Part shown: positions 35,005-42,780 of the stretch, one piece after another
Layout: each line of letters opens with the position of its first letter
How positions within the stretch are numbered: the stretch's first letter is position 1
Source of the DNA: RYN-431 sp036388295
GTDB taxonomy: Bacteria > Planctomycetota > Phycisphaerae > Tepidisphaerales > Tepidisphaeraceae
Direction of reading: 5' to 3'
Length of the DNA: 64,000 bases
Assembly (NCBI GenBank): GCA_036388295.1
Contig: DASVSC010000169.1
Span: 1 to 64,000, forward strand
Program-made: the position numbers and the translations under genes
Notes under the pieces: model-generated
Database searches by the model: none
What the model was told of the DNA's origin: nothing
Seen by the model: only the letters and a program-made list of their open reading frames with translations

Positions 35005-36888
35005 TCAGTGCGCCACACTCGTGCGCTGCGCGGCCGGGCTTTTGCCGTTTTGGATCGGCCGCAGCAGCGTGATTTGGCGGCCGGCGTATTCGGCGACATA
35101 CAGGTTGCCGTGCTTCGGGTCCTGCAGCAGGTCCAGCGGGGCGTTCAGGCCGGTGAAGCCGTCAAGGCCGGCGATGGTTTCGATAACGTCGCCGGCTTCG
35201 TTCAGCTTCAGCACGAGAATGTCTTTGCCGTCGCTGTAGCGGGTGACGAGGATGCAGCCGTCGAGCGGGCTGCCGGGGGCTTTGTAATCAATCAGGCCGT
35301 TCGGACTGTAGTTCTTGCCGAACACGTACGCCGGCGGCTGCCAGTTCTTTTCCGGCATGGTGCCGACGGGATAGGCGGTGATTTCCTGCGGATCGACGGC
35401 GGCCGTCGGGTTGCCGCCGTTGAGAACGTACTGGCCGCGCGCGGGATTGGGATGGCCGTAATACGCGCCGGGCGTGACCTTCAGGAGCAGGTCGTCGGTC
35501 GTCTGCTTGATGTCGCGCACGGCGGGCACGCGGCCGTCGGGGCTGGCGGGCGTGTTCCCCTCATTGCCGGCCGCGCCGTTGACGCCGGTGTAGAGATGGC
35601 CGTTGCGGTGGAACAGGAGTTTGAACGCGCTGCGCACGCCGGTGGCGTGAATCGTGAGTGGGGCGTTCGGGGCGGCGGGGTCGTAGGCGCCGCCGTCTTC
35701 GGTCTTGACGTCGAACGGTAGTAGCCTCTTCTCCCCCTCCCCTTGCGGGAGGGGGTGGGGGGAGGGGTTCTGCGATCGATTGGCTGGCTTGGCGTCCGGG
35801 GAACCCCCCACCCCACCCTCCCCCACAAGGGGGGAGGGAGCAGGAGGCAGTCCGTTCGAGGCCGGCGGCGGGACCTTCGACACGTCGAGCCGTAGCACGC
35901 TGGCCGTGAGTTTTCGTTCAGCCCGATAGCCCCACTTCACGTCGGCGTCGCCGACGCTGGTGTTGCTGCCTTGGGCGAAATAAAGCGCTCCGTCGGGGCC
36001 GAAGGCGATCTGAAAGTTCAGGTGGTCTTTGTACGCCCGGGGCAGGCCGACGAGGACGTCTTCGTAGTCGCCCAGTTCTTTCCCGCCGAGCCGGCTCAGC
36101 TTACCCGTCCAGTCGTCCGCCCCTTCCGGCCGGTTGTTCTTCATCGCGAACTGGCCGTGATTGACCCAGAGGATCGGGTTCTCGGCCGTTGATTTCGGGT
36201 CGAACGCGATGCCCGTCAGCAGGCGCGGGCCGCCGTTGTTCTGCAGGATCGTCATGACCGGCGACACGGGCGTGAGCGTGCCGTCGGCGTTGATCGTGTA
36301 ACGATGAATCATTCCCGCGAAAGTGCCGGCGTACAGCCGGCCGTCCGGGCCGATGGCCAGCGACGTGAACGCGTCCTGTTCCAACTTCACGTCCGGCAGC
36401 GTTACTTTTTCGAACGCCGCCGGGAACGCACTGACGGCGAACTGTTTTGCGGTGGTGAAGGTCACGTCCGTCGGATCGAACGATTGACCGTCGGTCGTTT
36501 TCAGGTCACGCGTCACGCGGAACGTGTACTGCGTGCCCAGTTCCAGCGGGGCGGCCGGCTTGAGGACCAAATCGTCCCCGCCGCCGCTGCTGTTGGCCAG
36601 GACGGCCACCGGGGCGTTGTCGCGCGTGCGGACCAGTTGCAGGCCGCTGGCGAGGGTCTTTTCGTCGACGCCTGCTTTCCCGCCCAAAACGATGTCGGCA
36701 ATGACGGCGGTCACGGGCGAAACTTCGGTGGCGTCCTTCGGCGGCCGGGTGGCCGTCACGTGCGGGCGGCTGGACGCCTGCGTGGTCGCCGCGATTTCCT
36801 GCCGGGCGAACCGGCCGGCGACGAACACCAGCCCGCCGCCGACGGCCACCAAGCCGATGACCGTACCAATCCATGCCAAACGCTTCAT
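35005..36888 (-). CDS. Sorbosone/glucose dehydrogenase-like beta-propeller protein with N-terminal Ig-like domain and in-frame repeat
   Basis: 627 residues. An N-terminal membrane anchor (residues 4-24) is followed by a TQASSRPHVTATRPP linker and an SbsA/Big_5 Ig-like domain (PKDATEVSPVTAVI to DPTDVTFTTA, about 49-146). A six-bladed propeller follows (FTSLAIGPDGRLYAGTFAGM, LTGIAFDPKSTAENPILWV, NFQIAFGPDGALYFAQGSN, GLNAPLDLLQDPKHGNLYV), as in PQQ-dependent sugar dehydrogenases. Residues about 347-387 are encoded by a palindromic intergenic-type repeat inserted in frame inside the propeller. Whether cofactor binding survives is unclear. It is probably anchored in the periplasm. Confidence 0.82.
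   Translation of the reverse strand: MKRLAWIGTVIGLVAVGGGLVFVAGRFARQEIAATTQASSRPHVTATRPPKDATEVSPVTAVIADIVLGGKAGVDEKTLASGLQLVRTRDNAPVAVLANSSGGGDDLVLKPAAPLELGTQYTFRVTRDLKTTDGQSFDPTDVTFTTAKQFAVSAFPAAFEKVTLPDVKLEQDAFTSLAIGPDGRLYAGTFAGMIHRYTINADGTLTPVSPVMTILQNNGGPRLLTGIAFDPKSTAENPILWVNHGQFAMKNNRPEGADDWTGKLSRLGGKELGDYEDVLVGLPRAYKDHLNFQIAFGPDGALYFAQGSNTSVGDADVKWGYRAERKLTASVLRLDVSKVPPPASNGLPPAPSPLVGEGGVGGSPDAKPANRSQNPSPHPLPQGEGEKRLLPFDVKTEDGGAYDPAAPNAPLTIHATGVRSAFKLLFHRNGHLYTGVNGAAGNEGNTPASPDGRVPAVRDIKQTTDDLLLKVTPGAYYGHPNPARGQYVLNGGNPTAAVDPQEITAYPVGTMPEKNWQPPAYVFGKNYSPNGLIDYKAPGSPLDGCILVTRYSDGKDILVLKLNEAGDVIETIAGLDGFTGLNAPLDLLQDPKHGNLYVAEYAGRQITLLRPIQNGKSPAAQRTSVAH
35728..35850. repeat. Pyrimidine/purine-rich long inverted repeat inserted in frame within a CDS
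   Basis: A pyrimidine-rich half (CTCCCCCTCCCC TTGC GGGAGGGGG) and a second half (CCCTCCCCC ACAA GGGGGGAGGG) are small hairpins in their own right. Across a 30-base or so spacer they also pair through GGGGTGGGGGGAGGGGTTC and GAACCCCCCACCCC. Read in the gene's frame it gives PSPLVGEGGVGG and NPSPHPLPQGEGEK, peptides that strongly suggest a mobile or spreading repeat rather than enzyme sequence. The reading frame stays open right through. Confidence 0.85.
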
Positions 36889-36926
36889 AACGGCATCGTA
36901 CGCGTGGTGACGGACGAAGAAAGCTG

Positions 36927-37049
36927 AACCGCCAAGACGCCAAGATCGCCAAGAAGAAAGAGGAGGCGTAAAGGACAGACTCGCGTCTTACGCGATGCGT
37001 GCTTCCGGCTTCTTTTTGTCTTCTTGGCGATCTTGGCGTCTTGGCGGTT
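36927..37049. repeat. Inverted repeat of three 'CGCCAAGA' units, perfect 29-bp arms
   Basis: Arms 36927-36955 and 37021-37049 are perfectly complementary over 29 bases, with a 65-base loop. Each arm is CGCCAAGA, CGCCAAGAT, CGCCAAGA in tandem. It lies upstream of the sugar-dehydrogenase-like gene on one side and the B12-fold gene on the other, i.e. in a divergent intergenic region. Confidence 0.92.
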
Positions 37050-37090
37050 ACTTCAATAAGTTCTGCTTTAGGCATGGCTTAACGACAAAA

Positions 37091-37158
37091 TGTTAATATA
37101 GGTAAAGATGTTAAGATAGGAAAGACGATATCTTCAGTGTCAACTGCCCATCTTAACA
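37091..37158. promoter_or_regulatory. Putative operator with three TGTTAAKAT half-sites
   Basis: TGTTAATAT (37091-37099) and TGTTAAGAT (37109-37117) are direct repeats 18 bases apart, and ATCTTAACA (37150-37158) is the exact inverse of the second. They sit in an A/T-rich island about 100-170 bases ahead of the B12-fold gene at 37259. The arrangement is that of a cooperative regulator-binding region. The regulator is unknown. Confidence 0.5.
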
Positions 37159-37258
37159 CCAAGGGGTGAAAGAGGGACGCCTGAGGCCGGAGGCCTGCGG
37201 GAGGTGGTCATGGAGCGACGAGGAGCGTCGGAATCGAAAATAAGCATCGGAGATCGCT

Positions 37259-38023
37259 ATGTCGCTGCAACTGAACCTGTCGTCCACCCGCCTGAGCCAG
37301 ACCTACACCGAACTGCTCCTCAAGGGCGACCGCACCGCCGTCCGGGCGATGCTCGACACGGCCATCGCCGACGGCATGACCGCCGCCAGCCTGCTGTCGG
37401 ACCTGATCTGGCCGACGATGGAAAGCATCCGGGCCATGTACAAGGACGACATTATCACTCAGATGCAGATGAATCTGGCCACCCGCCTGAACCGCCAGAT
37501 GACCGACCAGCTGGCCGCCAAGCTGCCGATGGCCGACCGTAACGGCCGGCAGGTGCTGATCTTCTGCGGCAACGACGAGCCCGAAGAACTCGGCGGCCAG
37601 ATCGCGGCCGACCTGTTCGAAGCCGCCGGCTGGACCGTCCGCTTCGGCGGCGGGGGCGTGGCGAACGACGAGATCCTGAAAATGGTCGGCGAACAGCGGC
37701 CCGAACTGCTGGTGATGTTCGCCACCCTCGCCAGCGGCGTGCCGCACGTCCGCAAGCTGATCGATTACCTCCGCGAAGTCGACTGCTGCCCCGGCATGCA
37801 GGTGATGTGCTGCGGCGGCATCTACAAGCGGGCCGAGGGCTTAGCCGACGAGATCGGCGCTGACCTGTACGCCCCCGACGCCGCCGCCGCGGTGGAAGTG
37901 GCCGAAAGCCAGCGCGACCGCCGGGCGAGCCTCGACCAGCAGAGCGTCGGCCGCACCCGCCGCATCAAAAAGGCCGCCCAACGCCGCGAAGAACGCGGCG
38001 GCATGATGATCGAAGCCGCGTAA
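37259..38023 (+). CDS. B12-binding-fold protein with degenerate cobalamin motifs
   Basis: 254 residues. An N-terminal four-helix module (about 12-85) resembles the B12-binding_2 cap, and a Rossmann-like domain follows (about 95-210: QVLIFCGNDEPEELGGQIAADLFEAAGWTV, MQVMCCGGIYKRAEGLADEIGAD). In true corrinoid proteins the loop is D-x-H-x-x-G; here it is NDEPEELGG with no His. The CarH-type W-x9-EH motif of the cap is W-x9-YK. The protein has no DNA-binding domain but ends in a basic tail (RTRRIKKAAQRREERGG). The fold call is firm; B12 binding and function are doubtful. GGAGA precedes the start. Confidence 0.8.
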   Translation: MSLQLNLSSTRLSQTYTELLLKGDRTAVRAMLDTAIADGMTAASLLSDLIWPTMESIRAMYKDDIITQMQMNLATRLNRQMTDQLAAKLPMADRNGRQVLIFCGNDEPEELGGQIAADLFEAAGWTVRFGGGGVANDEILKMVGEQRPELLVMFATLASGVPHVRKLIDYLREVDCCPGMQVMCCGGIYKRAEGLADEIGADLYAPDAAAAVEVAESQRDRRASLDQQSVGRTRRIKKAAQRREERGGMMIEAA

Positions 38024-38111
38024 GCAACTGTCGGCAACACTGAGCGGTTCAGCCGCAAACAAAGTGAGCGTCAGCAGGCGGCCCGCCACGACCGGGCCGC
38101 CTGCTGGTTAT

Positions 38112-38140
38112 TTGACAGTTCTCAAGGAATTGTATTTAAT
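38112..38140 (+). promoter_or_regulatory. Strong sigma-70-type promoter, probably leaderless for the toxin-like gene
   Basis: A perfect TTGACA (38112-38117), a 17-base spacer and TTTAAT (38135-38140, 5 of 6 match). Initiation 7 bases downstream would fall on the A of the ATG at 38147. No ribosome site precedes that start, which supports a leaderless mRNA. Confidence 0.65.
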
Positions 38141-38146
38141 TACAAC

Positions 38147-38383
38147 ATGCCTTGGCGGGACGTGTTCTGGAATGACATTATTGCCGAACATATTGCTTTA
38201 CACGGACTGACACGTGCCGATGTCGAGAATGCGGTCTGTAATGCCACCACTGAGGAAGAAAGCGACAGCACCGGACGACCCGTACTCTTCGGCTTTGCGA
38301 TCGACGGACGAAAAATCGCCGTAGTTTACGAAGTCGTCGATCGCATCACGGTGATTCCTATTACCGCATATGAGGTGAAGTAA
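38147..38383 (+). CDS. Small toxin-like protein (BrnT/DUF4258-like), first gene of a TA-type pair
   Basis: 78 residues: an N-terminal helix (WNDIIAEHIALHGLTRADVENAV) followed by beta strands (RPVLFGFAIDGRKIAVVYEVV, ITVIPITAYEV). This alpha-beta-beta-beta layout is that of small RelE/BrnT-like ribonuclease toxins. It shares one base with the next gene (TAATG), which encodes a helix-turn-helix protein, the typical reversed-order toxin/antitoxin arrangement. Family membership is by eye, and a non-toxin role is possible. Confidence 0.6.
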   Translation: MPWRDVFWNDIIAEHIALHGLTRADVENAVCNATTEEESDSTGRPVLFGFAIDGRKIAVVYEVVDRITVIPITAYEVK

Positions 38384-38715
38384 TGGCCATTATCACCCAG
38401 CATCCTCTCGTCACGCCTGCTCGCATCGCAGAACTTATCGAAGTCGCGAAGAAAATCGACCGCGAGGAAAAGGACCAGATCATCGCCAAAGGCCGGGCCG
38501 TGTTCGCGCGGCACGAGCGGATTAAGGCGACGATCGCCCGCCTGAAGGCCGCGCGGCAGGCGCAACAGATGACGCTGGAACAGGTGGCCGCGAAGTCAGG
38601 CATCGGCAAAGCGAATTTGTCGCGGCTGGAGAACGACCAAGACCCGAACCCGACGATCGACACGCTGCTGCGCGTCGCGGATGCCGTCGGGTACGACTTG
38701 TTGCCGACGTCTTGA
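38383..38715 (+). CDS. XRE-family helix-turn-helix protein, probable antitoxin
   Basis: 110 residues. An N-terminal helical stretch (TPARIAELIEVAKKIDREEKDQI) probably contacts the toxin. A Cro/C1-type HTH follows at about residues 48-105 (MTLEQVAAKSGIGKANLSRLENDQDPNPTIDTLLRVADAVG). The start overlaps the stop of the upstream gene by one base, so the two are co-translated. It likely neutralises the upstream protein and represses the promoter at 38112. Confidence 0.8.
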   Translation: MAIITQHPLVTPARIAELIEVAKKIDREEKDQIIAKGRAVFARHERIKATIARLKAARQAQQMTLEQVAAKSGIGKANLSRLENDQDPNPTIDTLLRVADAVGYDLLPTS

Positions 38716-38768
38716 AGTAGCTTCACACGCGTTTGCGTCGGGTGTGGCTTGACAGAGTCGAGACACCT

Positions 38769-38850
38769 CGACGCCACGGCGCGAGCCGTGGATTCTTTCC
38801 CGAACTGAGTTGACGACTGTCAGGAATCCACGGCTCGCGCCGTGGCGTCG
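38769..38850. repeat. Inverted repeat 'CGACGCCACGGCGCGAGCCG', perfect 27-bp arms
   Basis: Arms 38769-38795 and 38824-38850 are perfectly complementary (27 bases) with a 28-base loop. Within each arm CCACGG..CCGTGG also pairs, so a cruciform with three stems is possible. It sits 53 bases past the antitoxin stop and 93 bases before the next start. Confidence 0.92.
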
Positions 38851-38943
38851 AAGCGGTTCTGCGTCGGTCGGACAGCCCGAGCGCGTTCACGTGATTTGAT
38901 CGCCGCCCGCCGTTGCCCCACAATCCCCGGGAGGAGTCCGCCT

Positions 38944-39516
38944 TTGCAATATTATTTCTCCACCGACGGCACGACGCAGCAGGGCCCGCTTGATGCCGGG
39001 GGCCTGCGCGCCGCGGGCGTCGGCCCCGGGACCATGGTCTGGCGTGAGGGCATGCCCGACTGGAAGCCCGCCGCTCAGTTGCCGGAGCTGGCCGGCCTTT
39101 TCGCCGGCATGGCCCCGCCGCCGAGCGCGCCCGCCGCGACCTACCACGCGCCACAACATACGCCGCCCGGCGTGCCCTACACGGCCCAGCAGGCGCCGGG
39201 CATGCCGTATCAGCCACACGGGCCCGCGAACAGTTCGAACGGCATGGCGATCGCCAGCCTGGTCTGCGGCATCGTTGGCCTGCTCGGGTTCTGCTGCTGC
39301 CCGTTCATCATCAGCATCCTCGCCGTCGTATTCGGCCATGTCGCCCGCGGCCAGATCAAACGCGGCCATGGCACCGGCGACGGCATGGCACTGACGGGCC
39401 TGATTCTCGGCTACGTCGGCATCTTCCTGGCCCTGGTCAACGTCAGCCTGCAGATCACCGGTCACGGCCTGAACATTCAAGGCATGCCGAGTTTGCCGAA
39501 CGGGTTGAACCCGTAA
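38944..39516 (+). CDS. GYF_2 and DUF4190-type membrane protein
   Basis: 190 residues. The start is TTG 38944, fixed by a strong ribosome site GGGAGGAG (38929-38936) 7 bases upstream and by the conserved first residues of the domain. The GYF_2-like domain (YYFSTDGTTQQGPLDAGGLR to WREGMPDWKPAAQLPEL) covers about residues 2-55. A Pro/Gln/Tyr-rich linker (55-97) leads to two or three hydrophobic helices of DUF4190 type (MAIASLVCGIVGLLGFCCCP, MALTGLILGYVGIFLALVN). Such proteins are common in planctomycetes; their function is unknown. Confidence 0.85.
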   Translation: MQYYFSTDGTTQQGPLDAGGLRAAGVGPGTMVWREGMPDWKPAAQLPELAGLFAGMAPPPSAPAATYHAPQHTPPGVPYTAQQAPGMPYQPHGPANSSNGMAIASLVCGIVGLLGFCCCPFIISILAVVFGHVARGQIKRGHGTGDGMALTGLILGYVGIFLALVNVSLQITGHGLNIQGMPSLPNGLNP

Positions 39517-39523
39517 AAACGCC

Positions 39524-39643
39524 AACCACGAAGGCGCGAAGACACGAAGAGCAAATGACGCTGCCAGCTTCCGCGCAGGATGATTCGAGCAAATAACCTT
39601 GCAGCCGCCTCATTGATCTTCGTGCCTTCGCGTCTTCGTGGTT
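39524..39643. repeat. Inverted repeat of three 'CACGAAGR' units
   Basis: Arms 39524-39549 and 39618-39643 (26 bases) match at 24 of 26 positions, and both mismatches can form G-U pairs in RNA. Each arm reads CACGAAGG, CGCGAAGA, CACGAAG. The 68-base loop shows no gene. It fills the gap between the GYF_2 gene and proB. Confidence 0.9.
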
Positions 39644-39669
39644 AACCTGCACCCCGGCTACCCCAGATC

Positions 39670-40782
39670 ATGCGCAGCACCATCACCCAGGCCCGCTCCC
39701 TCGTCGTCAAGATCGGCACGCAGACGCTGACCGACGCCTCGAAGCGGATCGACGCAACTTACCTGCGGAGCGTCGCAAACCAGGTGGCCGTGCTGCGGCA
39801 GCGGGGCGTGACGGTCACCCTCGTCAGCAGCGGCGCGATTGCGGCCGGCATGGGCGAACTGGACCTGCCGAAGCGCCCCACGGATTTGCCCAAGCTGCAG
39901 GCCGTCGCGGCGGTGGGGCAGCGCCGCCTCATGGACGCCTGGGCTGAGGCGTTCGCCCCGCACGGTTTGCACGTCGCCCAGATCCTGCTGACGCGTGAGG
40001 ACATTGATGGCCGCAAGCGGTTCCTGAACCTGCGCAACACGGTGCACGCCCTGCACGAAATGGGGGCCGTGCCGGTGATCAATGAGAACGACACGATCAG
40101 CACGGACGAGCTGGTCGAAATCAGCTTCGGCGACAACGACATCCTGGCCGCCCACGTGGCCGCGGCGCTGCGCACGGACGTGCTGGTGCTGCTGAGCAAT
40201 GTCGACGGCGTGCTCGACGGCGACGGCCGGGGCATCCGAACCATCAAAGACCCTGCCGCGGCGGAATCGCTGATCCGCACCGACAAAAGCGGCCTCGGCA
40301 AGGGCGGCATGAACAGCAAGTTCGCCGCCGCCGCCATGGTCACGCGCGGCGGCGAAACCCTCGTCGTCGCACGCGGCCGCGATGAAAATGTTCTGGTGCG
40401 TCTGGCCGACGGCGAAGAATTGGGCACCGTTTTCCTGCCCCGCAAAACGTCGCGCGCCAGTGGCCGCAGCCGGTGGATCGGGGCGGCGCGGCCGGCGGGC
40501 ACGGTGGTCGTCGACGACGGGGCGGCGCGGGCGATCGTTTCGAAGAACGTCAGCCTGCTGCCCGCCGGCGTGACCGCCATCCGCGGCGACTTCGAAAAGG
40601 GCGACGTCGTCTCAATCGAAACCGCCGCCGGCGACAAGCTCGCCCACGGCCTGACCAATTACAGTGCCGCCGACCTCGCCCGAATCCGCGGCCAAAAGTC
40701 CGCCGCCATCCGCGCGATGCTGGCCGAGCGGGCGTACGACGAAGTCGTGCACCGGGACAACTTGGTCAAGCTCTCGAGCTAA
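39670..40782 (+). CDS. proB: Glutamate 5-kinase
   Basis: 370 residues: an amino acid kinase domain (VVKIGTQTLTD at 13, LVSSGAIAAGMGEL at 51, VPVINENDTISTDEL near 134, FGDNDILAAHVAA near 152, GKGGMNSKFAAAAMV near 212) followed by a C-terminal PUA domain (about 275-355). It phosphorylates glutamate in the first step of proline synthesis. No proA lies next to it. The start has no clear ribosome site (CCCCAGATC just before the ATG). Confidence 0.96.
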   Translation: MRSTITQARSLVVKIGTQTLTDASKRIDATYLRSVANQVAVLRQRGVTVTLVSSGAIAAGMGELDLPKRPTDLPKLQAVAAVGQRRLMDAWAEAFAPHGLHVAQILLTREDIDGRKRFLNLRNTVHALHEMGAVPVINENDTISTDELVEISFGDNDILAAHVAAALRTDVLVLLSNVDGVLDGDGRGIRTIKDPAAAESLIRTDKSGLGKGGMNSKFAAAAMVTRGGETLVVARGRDENVLVRLADGEELGTVFLPRKTSRASGRSRWIGAARPAGTVVVDDGAARAIVSKNVSLLPAGVTAIRGDFEKGDVVSIETAAGDKLAHGLTNYSAADLARIRGQKSAAIRAMLAERAYDEVVHRDNLVKLSS

Positions 40783-40804
40783 GCCATTAGGCACATCGCC
40801 GGCC

Positions 40805-42484
40805 TCACCCGTACGCAGGTACGCCGGAACCCACTTCAGTGGCCTGCTTCTTCCGGCGGTGGCCCGGCTTGCCGATGATGGCCCAGGCCCGCGGGCCCAG
40901 GATGACGCTCAGCACGTCGCCGCCGTGCGTGTCGAACAAACGGCTCAGCAGCAGGCCCATGGCGATCACACTGCCGGTGACGAAGCCGCCGATGTGCGCC
41001 CAGTGGGCGACGCTGTCCTGCAGTCCGTAATGCGTGTTCAGCAGGTTCATCGCGATGTCGTAGCCGAAGTAAATCAGCAGAATCCAGAACCCGCGCAGGC
41101 TGAAGATCTTCAGCCCGAAAATGCGTCTGAATCGGAACCACAGACTGATCCACATGGCGCAGAAGACGTTGTGCACCGGGAACAGGATCAGGTACATGCC
41201 GGCTAAACCCATAATCGCCCCGCTGGCACCGACCATCGGCCCGGGGCCGCCGTCGGTGAGCAGATGAATCAACGCCGCCGACACGGCCAAGACCGGGTAC
41301 AGGATTGCCGTCGCGATGTTACCGATCAGGGCGTTCACGCGCGTGCCGAAGCAGAGCATAAACACCAGATTTCCGCCCAAGTGCATGGCGAAGCCGTAAA
41401 TCGAACTCGGGTCGTGCAGGAAAGCGTGTGTGATCAGTTGGTAGGCGTGGAACTCGCCGGACGCGTCGGCCCGGTCGGCTGCCAGGTCGGCAATGGCGCG
41501 CGACACCAGTTCGTCGTCCGACACCTTCTCGCCCGGCTTAGCGTATGCAGCCAATAGCTCGGCGCGGTCGTCGACGTCCATTTTCAGGGCGATATCGTGA
41601 ATCTCCTTCGCGCTCACTTTCGACGTCGTTTCATCGGCCGCCGTTTTCCCGTCGGCGGGGGCCCAGAGCATCAGGTTCGTCCCCGGCGGCGCGGCCCCGG
41701 CCCGCTGGTCGCCGGTACGCAGCGCCACGAAGAAGGTGATGCTGGCCAGGATCGTGGCCAGCGCGATGGTCCAAATGGCGTACGGCTTGCGCGTGCCGAA
41801 TGCTTCGGAGCGAATCGGGATCGGGAACGGCGTGACCCAGACCAGCAGGCTGATGATCCGGATCCACGATTCGGCCCCCGCGTAGAGCGCATTCTCGTCG
41901 ACGCCCTGACGCGTCAGCACCGGCCGGCCGGTGGCGACGGTGATGCCGCAGTCGACGCAGATCTTCGCCTTTTTCGCCAGCAGCTTGTCACAGGCGGGGC
42001 AGAACACGTCACCCGCCGCCCGGATCGTCCGGGTGTGGCCGAACTTCAGCGTGTAATCGCCGACGGTGATCAGGTCGCCGTCTTTGAGTTCCTGGTCAAG
42101 ACAGCGTCCCTCGTTGACGAAAAGGCCATTGGTGCTGTGGCGATCGACGATGCGCCAGCGGGACGGGCCGAAGTCCACGCGCACCAGCTTGGCGTGCAGG
42201 CGCGAAACCTTTTTACCGGCCGACAGGCAGACATGGCGTTCCAGCGCCTTACCGATTTCGATGTCCGCCACACCGCCGAGCTGGATTTGCTCGCCGACGC
42301 AATCGGGCCCGCTGACGACGGTCAGGGCGGCGTCGAAGTCGCCGGCACCGTTGCCGGCTTCCAGCGGCTCGGCACAGGCCAGCCGGACGATCCGTCCGCA
42401 TTTCTCACACGCGTGCGACTGCCCGATGCCGGATTCGTCCACCCGGCGGGGCGCGCCACGGCACCCGCAAAAAAGGTCGATCAT
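40805..42484 (-). CDS. FHA domain fused to rhomboid intramembrane serine protease
   Basis: 559 residues from ATG 42484, with GGGAAG upstream. N-terminal Cys pairs (CGCRG and CEKCGR, residues 6-28) may form a zinc ribbon. An FHA domain follows (about 75-145; SRLHAKLVRVD and DRHSTNGLFVNEG hold the phosphothreonine-binding Ser, His and Asn). A second zinc ribbon, CPACDKLLAKKAKICVDCG, is near 158-178, then a membrane helix and a soluble linker. The rhomboid domain (about 350-520) has HLGGNLVFMLCFG, catalytic Ser in VGASGAIMGLAG (about 418) and catalytic His in AHWAHIGGFVTG (about 495). A protease steered by phosphorylation is likely. Confidence 0.88.
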   Translation of the reverse strand: MIDLFCGCRGAPRRVDESGIGQSHACEKCGRIVRLACAEPLEAGNGAGDFDAALTVVSGPDCVGEQIQLGGVADIEIGKALERHVCLSAGKKVSRLHAKLVRVDFGPSRWRIVDRHSTNGLFVNEGRCLDQELKDGDLITVGDYTLKFGHTRTIRAAGDVFCPACDKLLAKKAKICVDCGITVATGRPVLTRQGVDENALYAGAESWIRIISLLVWVTPFPIPIRSEAFGTRKPYAIWTIALATILASITFFVALRTGDQRAGAAPPGTNLMLWAPADGKTAADETTSKVSAKEIHDIALKMDVDDRAELLAAYAKPGEKVSDDELVSRAIADLAADRADASGEFHAYQLITHAFLHDPSSIYGFAMHLGGNLVFMLCFGTRVNALIGNIATAILYPVLAVSAALIHLLTDGGPGPMVGASGAIMGLAGMYLILFPVHNVFCAMWISLWFRFRRIFGLKIFSLRGFWILLIYFGYDIAMNLLNTHYGLQDSVAHWAHIGGFVTGSVIAMGLLLSRLFDTHGGDVLSVILGPRAWAIIGKPGHRRKKQATEVGSGVPAYG

Positions 42485-42780
42485 CGAAAACTTCCCTTGT
42501 CCCAACGAAGTGAACGCTACGGCCGCCCTGGTGGGCGGACCGGCGTCGGCGGGAGTGTAACCTGCGGGCCGACGGCGGCAATGCAAAAATTGGCGGGCAA
42601 AGCTATTCGGGATCGCGACCGTCCGCCGTGACCAGACGGTTCTCTGAGCACCCCTGGCGGCCGTCGCGATGCCGTCGACAAAAGCAGTGCATTTCCCAGC
42701 ACTTATGCCATCTTTCGGCCGCGAACACCCGTATACTGCACAGGTGGCCGCAGGATCGCCGGCCGCAGGACAGCCGTATC
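42485..42780. other. Divergent promoter region between the rhomboid gene and uvrC
   Basis: No gene supported in these 296 bases. TATACT at 42732-42737 is a plausible -10 for uvrC (leader about 37 bases), but the -35 is weak. A small hairpin CCGCCC TGGT GGGCGG lies at 42523-42538 and resembles the GTAGGG-type palindromes. Confidence 0.4.

Noticed and set aside
41597..42631. 344-codon plus-strand frame opposite the FHA-rhomboid gene
   Set aside because: Antisense shadow; the minus-strand protein has intact catalytic and binding motifs.
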